A stretch of 64,000 bases of DNA, taken from contig NZ_JBFNEH010000014.1 of NCBI RefSeq assembly GCF_040797425.1, positions 5,073 to 69,072 of the forward strand. The letters are read 5' to 3'. Below the pieces are notes generated by a model. It did not search any database, was not told the origin of the DNA, and was given only the letters and a program-made list of their open reading frames with translations. Each line of letters opens with the position of its first letter. Position 1 is the stretch's first letter. The DNA is from Symbiobacterium sp040797425. GTDB lineage: Bacteria > Bacillota > Sulfobacillia > Symbiobacteriales > Symbiobacteriaceae. Both the position numbers and the translations under genes were made by a program. Positions 34,310-43,725 of the stretch are shown piece by piece.

Positions 34310-34802
34310 TCAGTTGCTCGACAGGCTGCCGGTAAAGGTGCTCCGGCTGCCGCTCGTCTCGTGGAGAGAGAGGTAAGCCCTCCAGGTCTTGCCCTGCCAC
34401 GCGACGTCCTTGAAGTACCCGCCGGGGCCTTCCCAGCCGTCCTGCTCCAGCGCTTCGAGGCAGGCAGAGGCCGCCGCCTCGTCCACACCGTCGCAGGTGA
34501 GCTCGTCTGTAGGAGTTCGTGATCGAATGCCAGGGGTCCTCGAGTTCGACCCACTCCCCACCGTCGACCCGGACGCGCGCGCAGACCTGGTAGCCGTAAA
34601 GCTGACCAGACCCATCTGCACGCTTCACCTGGCTGGCCGCCAGGAAAAGCGGGTCGTGGGTGAAGTGGAGCGGCAGCCCTACCACCTGCTCTTCGGGCAG
34701 GTTCTTGACGCGGCCCAGGGTCGTCGTAATGGTCACGTTCTGCGGCTTGCCGAAGTCCACTTCGGCCGCCAGGATCCGCCGATAGTTAGGGTTTCGCTCA
34801 GT
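34310..34802 (-). pseudogene. Frameshifted remnant of an unrecognised protein gene
   Basis: Two reading frames carry consecutive protein-like sequence. The first runs from an in-frame stop at 34803 as TERNPNYRRILAAEVDFGKP through GLPLHFTHDPLF and GQLYGYQVCARVRVDGGEWV to DPWHSITNSY. Near 34505-34530 the sense moves to another frame, continuing as DELTCDGVDEAAASACLEAL and DGWEGPGGYFKDVAWQGKTW to a stop at 34310. A single-base change would join them. No good start exists for the first part, so both the frame and the 5' end seem lost. A sequencing error at the junction cannot be excluded. The family is unknown to me. Confidence 0.55.
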
Positions 34803-34849
34803 TCAGTTGTGTTATTGCTGTCCCACGCCCATGTTCCGCATATACAGAT

Positions 34850-34880
34850 GACCGGGGACGGTCTTCATCCGTCCCCGGTC
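34850..34880 (-). terminator. Terminator of the SLH surface-protein gene
   Basis: A 12-bp perfect stem (GACCGGGGACGG / CCGTCCCCGGTC) with a 7-nt loop starts 9 nt after the stop of the SLH protein gene. The downstream tail on the minus strand is only mildly T-rich. Confidence 0.65.
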
Positions 34881-34888
34881 CTCTCTTC

Positions 34889-37800
34889 TCAACGCCACTC
34901 GCCCGGGGCCACTTTGTCCAGCAGCCGCTTGATCACCGTCGCCGCCTCCGCCCGGGTGGTCTGCTCCAGCGGGGCGAACGTACTGTCGGAACGGCCCTTC
35001 ATCAGCCCCTCGGCCACGGCGAAGCGGACGCCGTCCTGCGCCCACGGGGCCACCTGGTCCCAGTCGGCCATCCGGGACAGCCGCTCGCCGGTCTCCCGGT
35101 CCAGCGAGCCAGGCAGGTTCAGCCGGTCGGCCATGCGGCTCAGCACCACCGCCAGCTCCTGGCGGGTCACCGGCACGTCCGGCCGGAAGGTGCCGTCCGG
35201 GTAGCCCGTCATGATGCCCGACCGGATGGCCCCGCCGATTTCGGCGGCCAGCGGGTCATAGGGCGAGATGTCGTAGTAGACCCGGGCGAACCGGTCGTCC
35301 TGGCCCAGTTTCAGCGCCCGCGTGAGGATGGCGGCCAGCTGCCCTCGGGTGATCGGCTGGCTTGGCGCAAACCGGGTGGGCGAGACTCCCCGGAGCACCT
35401 GCCGGGCGGCCATCTCGTGCACGATGGCGTAGGCCCAGTGGCCCGGCGGCACGTCCTCGAAGCGGTTCTCGTAGGCCAGCAGCACCGTGACCCCGGTGGT
35501 CGTCTGCGCCACCTCGATCCGGTCGCCTTCCGGCGCCAGGCGGCCGCCCAGCGGCTGGAGCTGGCTCGTCGGGTCCGTCTGGGCAAAAATCGCCAGGGTG
35601 ACGGCTTCCACCGGGTCGGTCACCGGTACCGGATAGCTCAGCAGCAGCGGGCTCGGCAGCGTGGCGATGGGGGTCGTGGCCCCGCTGGCGGCGATGCGCA
35701 CCAGCGAGACCTGAAGCGGTTCGCCCACCTGCCGGTAGCCGCCCACGCCCGTCCAGACCTCCAGGTAGCGGTTGTCGATCTGCCCCTCCGCCAGCACCAC
35801 GGCCAGGCGCTCGTCCGCCGCCAGTTTCAGGTCTGCCACCAGCTCAGGGGTGAGGGTGACCGCACCCAGGCGGGAGGAGACGGTCACCGTTGCACCGGCG
35901 CCCGCCGCCCGCTGCAGGGCCGCGGCGTCCAGCAGCGCTACGCCGTAAGGCTGGTCGTCCAGGCGCACCACCACGGTGCGCTCGGCCTCGGGCACCTCGG
36001 CGGCCAGCAGCGACGCCACGGCAGCGCCCATATCCAGATCAGTCACTACAGCAGCGGCCACCTGGTCCGGCTGGGCCCCCGCGGGCGCCACGCTCTGCGC
36101 CAGGGACTTCTCCGCGCTGGTGGCCGGGCAGGCGAGCACACCCCCCTCACCCTCTTCGCAGAGGCCAACCGCCTCGGGCGGCTCCGTCCGGAAGGCGCTG
36201 ACCAGCTCCGCGTCGGAGCCGCTCCCGCGCGTGGCCTGGATCCGGTAGGTGTAGCGGGTGGCCGGCTGCAGGCCGGTCAGCGTCACCGAATGCCGGGTGC
36301 CGTAGCCGGCGCTGCGGCTCTGCTCCTCGCCGCCATCGGGCCGGTAGTAGACCGTGGCCTCCGCCGTGTCGTCCGTCTCGAACCGCAGGGTGGCCCACTC
36401 GGCGCCGGTCTCCACCTCCACCGCGCCGATGGCCATCGGCCCCGGCTCACGGGTGAGGTTGATCGTGTAGACCTTGCTGGTGCCGTTCTCCGCCACCACC
36501 GTGACCGTGATGCGGTTGAGGCCCACCTTTAGGTCCTGGTTGCCCTCCACCCAGACCTTGCTCCAGGCGTCGCCCGCCTGGGCGTTCACGGTCACCTCGG
36601 TGACGTCGTAGGGCACGGTGGCGGTGTAGCTCGTCCGGTCAGGCCGGAACTCGGGCTGCAGCTTGCCCGGGCTGATGGAGAGGTCGACCAGCTCCGCCAC
36701 GGTGGACTTGGCCCGCAGGAAGACCAGCAGGTAGGGCTTCCGGATGCCAGTGGCCGGCGAGTAGACCTCCACCTCCACCTCGCCGCCGCCGTCGCTCAGC
36801 GTGACGGGGGGCGAGGGCTTGCCGCTCTGGGCCTCCACCCAGTTGCTCTGCGGGTCGTCGGCCCGGCGCACCCGGATGCGCACATCCGGGTCCTGGGCGG
36901 TGGCGGTCACCTGCACCTGCGGCAGCCAGCCGGAGTAGACGACGCTGTAGCTGAGCACGTGCCGGTCAAAGGGCGGCGTCATGGTGCCCGCGGACGGTGC
37001 GAGCCCGGTGAGCCACAGGTCGTTCACGATGAGGTCGAAGGGCCGCAGGGAGGTGCCGCCCTCGGCATCGGTGGCCCGGACCGTGATCGTTGCGGTGCCG
37101 ATCTTGCCCTCCACCGGCCGGAGCTGCAGCTTCCACTGCCCCGGGGCGACGGGCTTCACGATGATGTGCTCGGGATCGTTGGGCACCAGGCCCGGGTTGG
37201 CCGAGGTCACCTCGAGGGTGATCTGGGAGACGTCGGAATCCACGTCGGTGACCGTGATGTCGATCTCGTCGGTGATCTGGCCGATCTCGGTGCCCATGGT
37301 GGGGATCGGGGCGATCACCGGCGCGTCGTTGACCGCACGCACGTTGATGGTGAACTTCTGCCAGGGCGAGGCGTTCACGCCGCCGTAGTCGGTCCCGCCG
37401 TCGTCCACCAGCCGTACCTCCACCTCCGCGGTGCCGAAGGCGTCAGGCGCCGGGGTGTAGGTCAGGGTGCCGTTGGGCGCAACCGCCGGGCCCTCGGCGA
37501 AGAGGTCGGGGTTGTCCGTGACGACCTCGAACCAGACCTTCTGGTTCTCCTCGTAGGGCCCGGGGGTGATGGCCGTGGCCCAGTTGACCACCTTCTGCGG
37601 GCCGGCGTCCTCGTCCACGGTCTGGTTGGGGCCCTTCACGAAGGAGGGGGCATCGTTCACGGGCGTCACGATCAGCCGGAAGCTGCGGCTGGCCGAGGCG
37701 TACCCGTCGGAGATGGTGAGGGTGATGGTCGCCGTGCCGTACCGGTCCTTGGCCGGGTTGGCAGCGATGCTGGCCGTGCCGTACCAGTCGGAGTCGCCCT

Positions 37801-40800
37801 CCGTGAAGCCCTTCATCACCACCGAGAGGCTCCCGTCCGGCAGCAATTGCTTGTTGTCCGCCGTAATCGTCGCCTTCAGCGCGCTCGCCGGCGAGTCGAC
37901 GTCGAAGTAGGTGAGGCTCACGCCGGCCAGCGCTTCGTCCTCGAGGATCGTCCGCTGGGACTCGGTGAACTCGCTCAGTACGGGCGGGTCGTTCACCGGC
38001 TCGACGGTCAGCGGGATCTCCAGGCGGGCCTGGGCCTGGTCGTCGCGGCTCCGGGTCTCGATGATGATGGTCGCCTTGCCATACTCATCCGGCTCCGGCT
38101 CCACCACCAGGCGGCGGTGGGCCCCCGATCCCTCGAGCCGGACGCTGTCGGCGGCCAGCAGGTAGGGGTTCTCCGGGTCGAGCGCGTAGGAAACCGAGAC
38201 CTCCACCTCGCTCATGGGGGAATCGGGATCGTAGATCTCGACCTCACGGGCGAAGTAGCCGTCTTCCTTCATGGTGATCTCCTTGCCCAGGCCGATGATC
38301 CGGGGAGCATCAGGCACGGAGTGGACAGTAACAGAGATCGGTTTCGAGTTCACGCTCGCCTGACCGTCACTGAGGGTGATCACCACCTGAGCCTGCCCGA
38401 ACTGGTCCGCCGCCGGGGTGATCACGAGCTCCCGATTGGTTCCCTGGCCCGTGAAGGTGAAGCTCTCGGGCGGCAGGAGCGTCGGGTTGTCGGACGCGGC
38501 GCTGAGGAGCAGCCGATCCAGGGGGGTTTCGACGTCCCAGACCCGCAGGTCCACCATGGCCGACTCGTCCTCATTCAGTTCCACCTTCTGGGCGTACACC
38601 GTCAGTTCCGGCTCGTCGTTGATCTCGCGCACATTCACGATCAGCACCGCCGAGGCTGCCTCTGATGCGCCGCTGATGGCCGTGAGATTGATCTGCACCG
38701 GGCCGCTCTTGTCCTTGTTCGGAGTGACCTGCAGCGTAAACGTGTCGACCCGGCCCGCGTGTTTCTCCGACACAACGATCACCGTGGCATCGTTGGCCAG
38801 GGCCTCCAGTTTGGTCCCGCCGGGGCCATCGATGTCTTCCACCACGATCTCGAAGAACGCTGTGGTGTCCTCATCCATGTTGGCTGCGGCGGGCAGCCTG
38901 ATCACCGGCGGGTCGTCCACGGGGTCAACGATGAGTTCGAAAATCCAGGTGGCCGTCTTGTTGCCGCTGTCCTGCACAGTGACCGTGATCACCGTGGACC
39001 CGTTCGCATCTTTGAACGGACGGATGCGGAGCACCCGGTCGGTGCCGGATCCCTCGACAACGATGTAAGGCGGATCCGACGGGACCAGTTGGGTATTGCT
39101 GGAATGAATGTAGAAGGTATGGGAATCGTACGGATCGGGATCATACAGGTAGAAGGGTACGCTGACTGGCGTGTCCTCCTCGGTCCGTACCTTCTCAGGA
39201 ATCCCCTCCAGGACCGGGTCGTCGTTCACGGGGTTGACCGTGAGCGTCAGGTAGTGGGTGGTGACCATATGGTACGGGTTCTCCGCCTCCACCACTACGA
39301 CCACCTTGCCGAACTTGTCGGGGGCGGGCTTCAGCTCGAGCCGGTAGTATCCCGGGCTGACCGCGGTCAGCGTGACGCGGTCGTCGGGGAGCAGGACGGC
39401 GTCGCGGGAGAACACCCGTAGGGCATGGATCTTATCCGCAGGCGTCACGTTAAAGTGGAAGACGGCCGTCCCGTCCTCATCCACCACGGCCTCCTGCGGC
39501 AGGAGGTCGATCTTGAGCGGGGCAGAGATCACGACGTTGAACGACTTCGACACTTCATTGGATCCATCTTTGGCCACCACCGTGATGGACGTCGTGCCCT
39601 CCAGGCCGGGCCGGGGCGTGATGGTGAGCCGCCAGCGGTCGGGCCCGGTGTTCTGCACGAGCACGGTGAGCAGGTTCTGGTCTTCGGGCGTGGCCGTTAC
39701 CCTGATCCCGCTGGCCATGTCGTCCACGTCGGTGATGCGCACGATGACGTCGAACTGCGTCACGCCGAGTTCCTTGAACACGTCCGGAATGTCATCTATC
39801 ACCGGCGGGTCGTCGACAATGTTCACGGAAAGCCGGAACTCGCGCTTGACCGTGACCGAGCCGTCGCTCACCTGCAGGGTGATCTGCGTCTCGCCGTGCT
39901 CGTTGGCAGCAGGCGTGAGGGTCACGGTCCACCGGCTGCGCACCTGCTCGTCCGGGACAATTTCGATGCCGCTCGCGGGCAAGAGCCTGGTGTTCGAACT
40001 GAAAACATAGAGTTCTAGCTGGTCCTCGGGATCTGGATCGTCCGCCGCCACCACGAACCGGAACGGGGTGTCCTCATCGGTCTCCGTGTCGCCCGCGGGC
40101 GCCTCGATGATCACAGGCGGGTCGTTCCTGGGCCTGATCGTGAGCGTGAACGACCCCGTCGCAGTCCCGCCCTCCGCGTCCGTCACGGTGACGAACACCT
40201 GCGTCTTGCCATACACATCCTGACGGGGTGTCCAGCTCACGCTTACCTTACCAGCGTCCTTGGTAATCGTCGGTTCCTTGTCGAACCACTGCGCCTGGTT
40301 CTCCGCCGTGACCGCCACCTGCAACTCGCCGGGGTCGGTCTCGTCGTCGGAGACCGTGAACAAGAAGGTGAGCGTCTCATCCTCATCGATCGTGAGGTCC
40401 CTCAGGCCGCTGATCTGGGGCGGCTCGTTGGTCGAGAGCACGGTCACGGGGAAAGAGTGGGTCACCGAAGTCGTGCCGTCACTCACGGTCAGCGTTACGT
40501 TGGCCTTGCCGCTCTTCTCCTTCACCGGGGTGATGGTCAGCGTCCGGCTGGCGCCGCTGCCCGTCACGGCGACCGACAGCAGTTCCGGGGCGTTCGTCGA
40601 CGCCGTGACGGTGAGGTCGTCGCCGTCCCGGTCGACCACCCGGACCGTCAGTGGGTCATCCACCGCCTGCATGCCCACCTTGGGCTCACCGATCTGCACC
40701 GGCACCGTCACCGGGGCGTTCTCCGCCGTCTCGATCTGCGCGGGCGCAGACTTCACCACCGGCGGGTCGTTGACGGGCGTCACCGTCACCGCGATGGTGG

Positions 40801-41650
40801 CGTTGGTGTAGAGGTTGCCGGCGTCGGTCGCCGTCACGGTGACCGTCACGGTTCCATGCTGATCAGGTGCGGGCGTGATGGTAAGCACGCGCTTCGCACC
40901 TGCGCCCTCCACCCGCAGGCCGCTCTGCGCCACGATGGTCGTGTCACCGGAGAAGGCCGTCACCTTCACGCCGGCCGGGTCTTCGTCCCGGATCTCCAGC
41001 GGAACCTGCACGCTGCCGTCCTCCGCCACGGTCGCCGTGGCCGGCGCCACGATCGCCGGAGGCAGGTTCCGCTTCGCCATCTCGATGCGGAAGGCGAAGT
41101 CGCTGTCGTACGCCTTCCACGCCCCGGGCTGGTGCTGGAGCAGCTGGTATCCCGGCGCGGCGTTCGGGTCGTCCACGTCAAACCAGTAGAACGTCGTGGG
41201 CTTCCCCGGCCGCGTCTCACCCGCGCTGGTCACCACCAGCGCGTAGGGCTGGTTCACGGTCAGCCACCCGCCGGCGCGCGGCTCCAGCTCCACCGTGGTC
41301 CACTGGGGCACCGTGCCCGCCTTGTACGGCGGAACCTCCGCCGCCGGCACCACGGCCTCGGCCAGCACCTCGTCGCCCAGCGCGTTGCCGGATACGGCCC
41401 GGACCTCAATCCGGAGCGCTGCCGTGTCGCCGGAGCGCGCCAGCGGCAGGCTGACCCGCTCGACCACCCCGGTCACGCCGGCCGTGAAGACCTGGGCGCA
41501 GGCGTAGTCCGCCCGGCACTCCTGCGGCACGGGGTTGTCATTCACCCGCTCCTGTTCGCGGATCAGCTCGGCGCCGCAAGCCAGGGGAGCCAGCGCATCT
41601 GACAGCAGCAGCAGAGTCAGGGCAACGGCAAACCGTTTTACTCGGGTCAT
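34889..41650 (-). CDS. Giant SLH-anchored surface protein with tandem cadherin-like repeats
   Basis: A 2253-residue exported protein. A signal peptide (1-27, ending PLACGAE) is followed by a ~165-residue N-terminal domain. About 13 cadherin-like/Tandem-95-type beta-sandwich repeats come next (about 195-1540), each ~100 residues, with linkers such as VTPVNDPPV, VDPVDDPPV and VTPVNDAPS and the acidic motif DEDT typical of calcium-binding repeats. Two cadherin-like beta-sandwich domains follow (about 1547-1738), then a fibronectin type III domain (about 1740-1825), a ~235-residue region, and three C-terminal SLH domains (about 2063-2250; motifs FEDVPPGHWAYAIVHEMAA and TGYPDGTFRPDVPVTRQE). SLH domains bind pyruvylated secondary wall polymer. 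The ATG has GGAGG about 10 nt upstream. The probable role is a surface-layer-associated adhesin or stalk. Confidence 0.9.
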   Translation of the reverse strand: MTRVKRFAVALTLLLLSDALAPLACGAELIREQERVNDNPVPQECRADYACAQVFTAGVTGVVERVSLPLARSGDTAALRIEVRAVSGNALGDEVLAEAVVPAAEVPPYKAGTVPQWTTVELEPRAGGWLTVNQPYALVVTSAGETRPGKPTTFYWFDVDDPNAAPGYQLLQHQPGAWKAYDSDFAFRIEMAKRNLPPAIVAPATATVAEDGSVQVPLEIRDEDPAGVKVTAFSGDTTIVAQSGLRVEGAGAKRVLTITPAPDQHGTVTVTVTATDAGNLYTNATIAVTVTPVNDPPVVKSAPAQIETAENAPVTVPVQIGEPKVGMQAVDDPLTVRVVDRDGDDLTVTASTNAPELLSVAVTGSGASRTLTITPVKEKSGKANVTLTVSDGTTSVTHSFPVTVLSTNEPPQISGLRDLTIDEDETLTFLFTVSDDETDPGELQVAVTAENQAQWFDKEPTITKDAGKVSVSWTPRQDVYGKTQVFVTVTDAEGGTATGSFTLTIRPRNDPPVIIEAPAGDTETDEDTPFRFVVAADDPDPEDQLELYVFSSNTRLLPASGIEIVPDEQVRSRWTVTLTPAANEHGETQITLQVSDGSVTVKREFRLSVNIVDDPPVIDDIPDVFKELGVTQFDVIVRITDVDDMASGIRVTATPEDQNLLTVLVQNTGPDRWRLTITPRPGLEGTTSITVVAKDGSNEVSKSFNVVISAPLKIDLLPQEAVVDEDGTAVFHFNVTPADKIHALRVFSRDAVLLPDDRVTLTAVSPGYYRLELKPAPDKFGKVVVVVEAENPYHMVTTHYLTLTVNPVNDDPVLEGIPEKVRTEEDTPVSVPFYLYDPDPYDSHTFYIHSSNTQLVPSDPPYIVVEGSGTDRVLRIRPFKDANGSTVITVTVQDSGNKTATWIFELIVDPVDDPPVIRLPAAANMDEDTTAFFEIVVEDIDGPGGTKLEALANDATVIVVSEKHAGRVDTFTLQVTPNKDKSGPVQINLTAISGASEAASAVLIVNVREINDEPELTVYAQKVELNEDESAMVDLRVWDVETPLDRLLLSAASDNPTLLPPESFTFTGQGTNRELVITPAADQFGQAQVVITLSDGQASVNSKPISVTVHSVPDAPRIIGLGKEITMKEDGYFAREVEIYDPDSPMSEVEVSVSYALDPENPYLLAADSVRLEGSGAHRRLVVEPEPDEYGKATIIIETRSRDDQAQARLEIPLTVEPVNDPPVLSEFTESQRTILEDEALAGVSLTYFDVDSPASALKATITADNKQLLPDGSLSVVMKGFTEGDSDWYGTASIAANPAKDRYGTATITLTISDGYASASRSFRLIVTPVNDAPSFVKGPNQTVDEDAGPQKVVNWATAITPGPYEENQKVWFEVVTDNPDLFAEGPAVAPNGTLTYTPAPDAFGTAEVEVRLVDDGGTDYGGVNASPWQKFTINVRAVNDAPVIAPIPTMGTEIGQITDEIDITVTDVDSDVSQITLEVTSANPGLVPNDPEHIIVKPVAPGQWKLQLRPVEGKIGTATITVRATDAEGGTSLRPFDLIVNDLWLTGLAPSAGTMTPPFDRHVLSYSVVYSGWLPQVQVTATAQDPDVRIRVRRADDPQSNWVEAQSGKPSPPVTLSDGGGEVEVEVYSPATGIRKPYLLVFLRAKSTVAELVDLSISPGKLQPEFRPDRTSYTATVPYDVTEVTVNAQAGDAWSKVWVEGNQDLKVGLNRITVTVVAENGTSKVYTINLTREPGPMAIGAVEVETGAEWATLRFETDDTAEATVYYRPDGGEEQSRSAGYGTRHSVTLTGLQPATRYTYRIQATRGSGSDAELVSAFRTEPPEAVGLCEEGEGGVLACPATSAEKSLAQSVAPAGAQPDQVAAAVVTDLDMGAAVASLLAAEVPEAERTVVVRLDDQPYGVALLDAAALQRAAGAGATVTVSSRLGAVTLTPELVADLKLAADERLAVVLAEGQIDNRYLEVWTGVGGYRQVGEPLQVSLVRIAASGATTPIATLPSPLLLSYPVPVTDPVEAVTLAIFAQTDPTSQLQPLGGRLAPEGDRIEVAQTTTGVTVLLAYENRFEDVPPGHWAYAIVHEMAARQVLRGVSPTRFAPSQPITRGQLAAILTRALKLGQDDRFARVYYDISPYDPLAAEIGGAIRSGIMTGYPDGTFRPDVPVTRQELAVVLSRMADRLNLPGSLDRETGERLSRMADWDQVAPWAQDGVRFAVAEGLMKGRSDSTFAPLEQTTRAEAATVIKRLLDKVAPGEWR

Positions 41651-41809
41651 CCCACGTGATCCTCCCGCTTCTCCGAACTTGGCATCGAAAGCCGCCGCGT
41701 ATCTGCATAAGGCTTGAAGGACTATTACCTAAACCTTGTTCGCCCGGCGACCATGGATTTCCTTTCACCATGCGCCCTGGGGCCGCTCCCGAGCCCTGGC
41801 AGGCGGCAG

Positions 41810-41845
41810 AAAAAAAGCGGGCCGACCCGGCCTGCACGGGTCGGC
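41810..41845 (-). terminator. Strong rho-independent terminator of the pRiA4b-type gene
   Basis: An 8-bp core stem (GCCGACCC / GGGTCGGC) is followed on the minus strand by seven Ts. It serves the gene ending at 41933 and also insulates the SLH gene start. Confidence 0.8.
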
Positions 41846-41932
41846 TCTCGGCTTGCTGCTCCCTATGGGAATCGGCCCCGGTCTCCGGCTTCAGCCACGC
41901 GGACGGGCGCCGCAGGACACGGCGTTCCATCC

Positions 41933-42391
41933 TCACGCCCGCTCCTCGTAGCACTGCCGGGCGTACTGGTCAGGGATCCAGCCCCAGCCCCAGATCGGCG
42001 TGGGCTGGCTCGGCACCGTCCCCAGCACCTCCACGGGATCGAGGTTGGACGAGAGCACGGTGCAGTGGTGCTGCCAGTTGGCGCCGAAGTCGAACACGTA
42101 GGTGAACCGCTCTCCCCGCTTCACCTCCGCCCCCACGCGGACCTTGTCATACGGGCGCACCGCCCGCGGGTTCCCCTCCTCGGGGACGCCGAAGCAGCGT
42201 CCGTCGGCGAAGCGGAACTCGTGCAGATGGCTGAGATCCCACCGGGCAAAGCCCAGGTCGATGGCCGTCGCCAGGTCCATGAAGGTATGGGAAGGCCCCA
42301 CCAGGAAGATGCGGCCGGGCTGCGGCGCGAACTTGAGCCCTGCCCCGGATACCAGATCCACCCGAAGGGTAAACCAGCCTCTTACCGCCAA
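41933..42391 (-). CDS. pRiA4b ORF-3-like protein
   Basis: A 152-residue protein of the pRiA4b ORF-3/IS1096 TnpR-like domain family, identified from HLHEFRFADGRCFG, the polar middle, and FTYVFDFGANWQHHCTVLSS, which matches the conserved YDFGD.W.H core. The function of the family is not established despite its plasmid/transposon names. The TTG start at 42391 has GGAGGAGG 8-9 nt upstream. No transposon features flank it. It is a single-gene unit with a strong terminator. Confidence 0.78.
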   Translation of the reverse strand: MAVRGWFTLRVDLVSGAGLKFAPQPGRIFLVGPSHTFMDLATAIDLGFARWDLSHLHEFRFADGRCFGVPEEGNPRAVRPYDKVRVGAEVKRGERFTYVFDFGANWQHHCTVLSSNLDPVEVLGTVPSQPTPIWGWGWIPDQYARQCYEERA

Positions 42392-42599
42392 ATCGGTGCC
42401 TCCTCCGCAGTGCGCGGCGCTCTCCTGAGGACGCCGCGCGCCGATTGCATGGCACTACTGCTTCGCACGCCGACCGGCGAACTCCTGCACCCGCCGCAGG
42501 GAGAGGGAAAAATCTGGGCGGGGGGCTGGCAGCGCCGTTCTAGGCCTGCCCCTCGGACCATAGCCTGTGAGCGATCAACCTTCGCGAAGGAGCGGTCGC

Positions 42600-43409
42600 A
42601 TGCGGCGTGTCTGGCACCGCATCTACTCCGACTTCCTCATGCCGCCCCGCCTGGCCGAGTACCGTTCCCTCCTGGAGGCCGCCCTGAACCGGGGCTATGA
42701 GGTGCACTCGGTGCTCTCGTTCTGGCAGGCGAGCCGGGGCGGCCTGGACCCCGGTCGCCGCTACCTGATCAACCGGCACGATGTGGACACAGACGTCGGA
42801 ACGGCCCTCCAGATGCACCGCATCGAGCAGGACCTCGGGGTGAGGGCCTCGTACTATTTCCGCCTACGCACCCTGAACGTGCCTTTCATGCGGGAGATCG
42901 AACGGGCGGGCAGCGAGGCCAGTAACCACTTCGAGGAGATCGCCACCGTGAGCAAGCAGAAGGGGCTCTGCACGCGACAGCAGGTGGAGCAGCACATGCC
43001 CGAGATTCGCGCCCTTTTCCGGAGCAACTTCACGTACGTCCGCGCCCTGACGGGGCTGCCCATGCTCACCGTGGCCTCGCACGGCGACTTCGTGAACCGA
43101 CGCCTCCGGATCGCCAACCATGAGCTGCTGAACGACGACCTCCGGCGCGAGCTGGGCATTGTGGTCGAAGCCTATGACGAGTCCCTGACCAGCCTCTTCA
43201 CGGAACGGTTCACCGACACCCTCTACCCCCGGTTCTGGCGCACCTACTCCCCGCTCGTGGCCATCGAGCGGGGAGACGCGGTGATCCAGATTCTCACCCA
43301 TCCGCGCCACTGGCGGTCTGCGCCCCTGGTCAACCTGGCCGACAATCTGCGCCGCCTGACCGAAGGGGTGACCTACGAGGTCAGGGCCGTCATGCGCAAA
43401 GGGGCGTGA
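42600..43409 (+). CDS. NodB/polysaccharide deacetylase-superfamily protein
   Basis: A 269-residue protein. YLINRHDVDTDVGTALQMHR followed by RASYYFRLRTLN resembles the metal-binding D/HD strand and following segment of polysaccharide deacetylase-fold (NodB-like) proteins, of the kind found in capsule and O-antigen clusters. TVASHGDF and ILTHPRHWR carry the histidine-containing later motifs. The probable role is hydrolysis or modification of a surface glycan; the substrate is unknown. The ATG at 42600 follows AAGGAG by about 8 nt; an in-frame GTG at 42567 lacks one. It is the first gene of the rightward surface-polysaccharide group and appears full length. Confidence 0.72.
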   Translation: MRRVWHRIYSDFLMPPRLAEYRSLLEAALNRGYEVHSVLSFWQASRGGLDPGRRYLINRHDVDTDVGTALQMHRIEQDLGVRASYYFRLRTLNVPFMREIERAGSEASNHFEEIATVSKQKGLCTRQQVEQHMPEIRALFRSNFTYVRALTGLPMLTVASHGDFVNRRLRIANHELLNDDLRRELGIVVEAYDESLTSLFTERFTDTLYPRFWRTYSPLVAIERGDAVIQILTHPRHWRSAPLVNLADNLRRLTEGVTYEVRAVMRKGA

Positions 43410-43415
43410 CGGCAA

Positions 43416-43725
43416 ATGGAGCGAAAGCGCATCTGGTGGTGGGCCGCGGGAGCCGCCACCCTGCTCCTGCTGGCGTACGTGAGCTGGCAGTTCGGCGTGT
43501 TCGCCCGGCCGCACCAGGCGGCGCCCCTGGTCGTGCCCAGGGCAGGGCCGCCGCCGGGCGGGGACGGGGAGCCCTTCGGCAGGGGCGATGCCATGCCGCC
43601 GGGCGAAGGAGAACCGCCAGCGGGGGGCGATCCGGCGGGAGGGAGCGCTGCTGTCCATTCCGCGCGACAGCCGCGTCCTCATCCCCGGCCGGGGGCTGGA
43701 CAAGATCAACCACGCCCTCTTCGGC
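43416..43725 (+). pseudogene. LytR-CpsA-Psr (LCP) gene remnant
   Basis: The start is an LCP-type membrane anchor: ATG, MERKRIWWWAAGAATLLLLA (one helix), then a Pro/Gly-rich stretch. About 43620-43645 the protein-like sequence jumps frame to REGALLSIPRDSRVLIPG followed by GLDKINHALFG, the unmistakable LCP core motif (normally LLSIPRDTRV..PG.G.DKINHA). About 60-70 residues that should separate the two are absent. Right after DKINHALFG the frame continues as a DegT aminotransferase. The LCP gene has thus lost an internal segment and everything after its first core motif. LCP proteins attach wall polymers to peptidoglycan. Confidence 0.72.
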
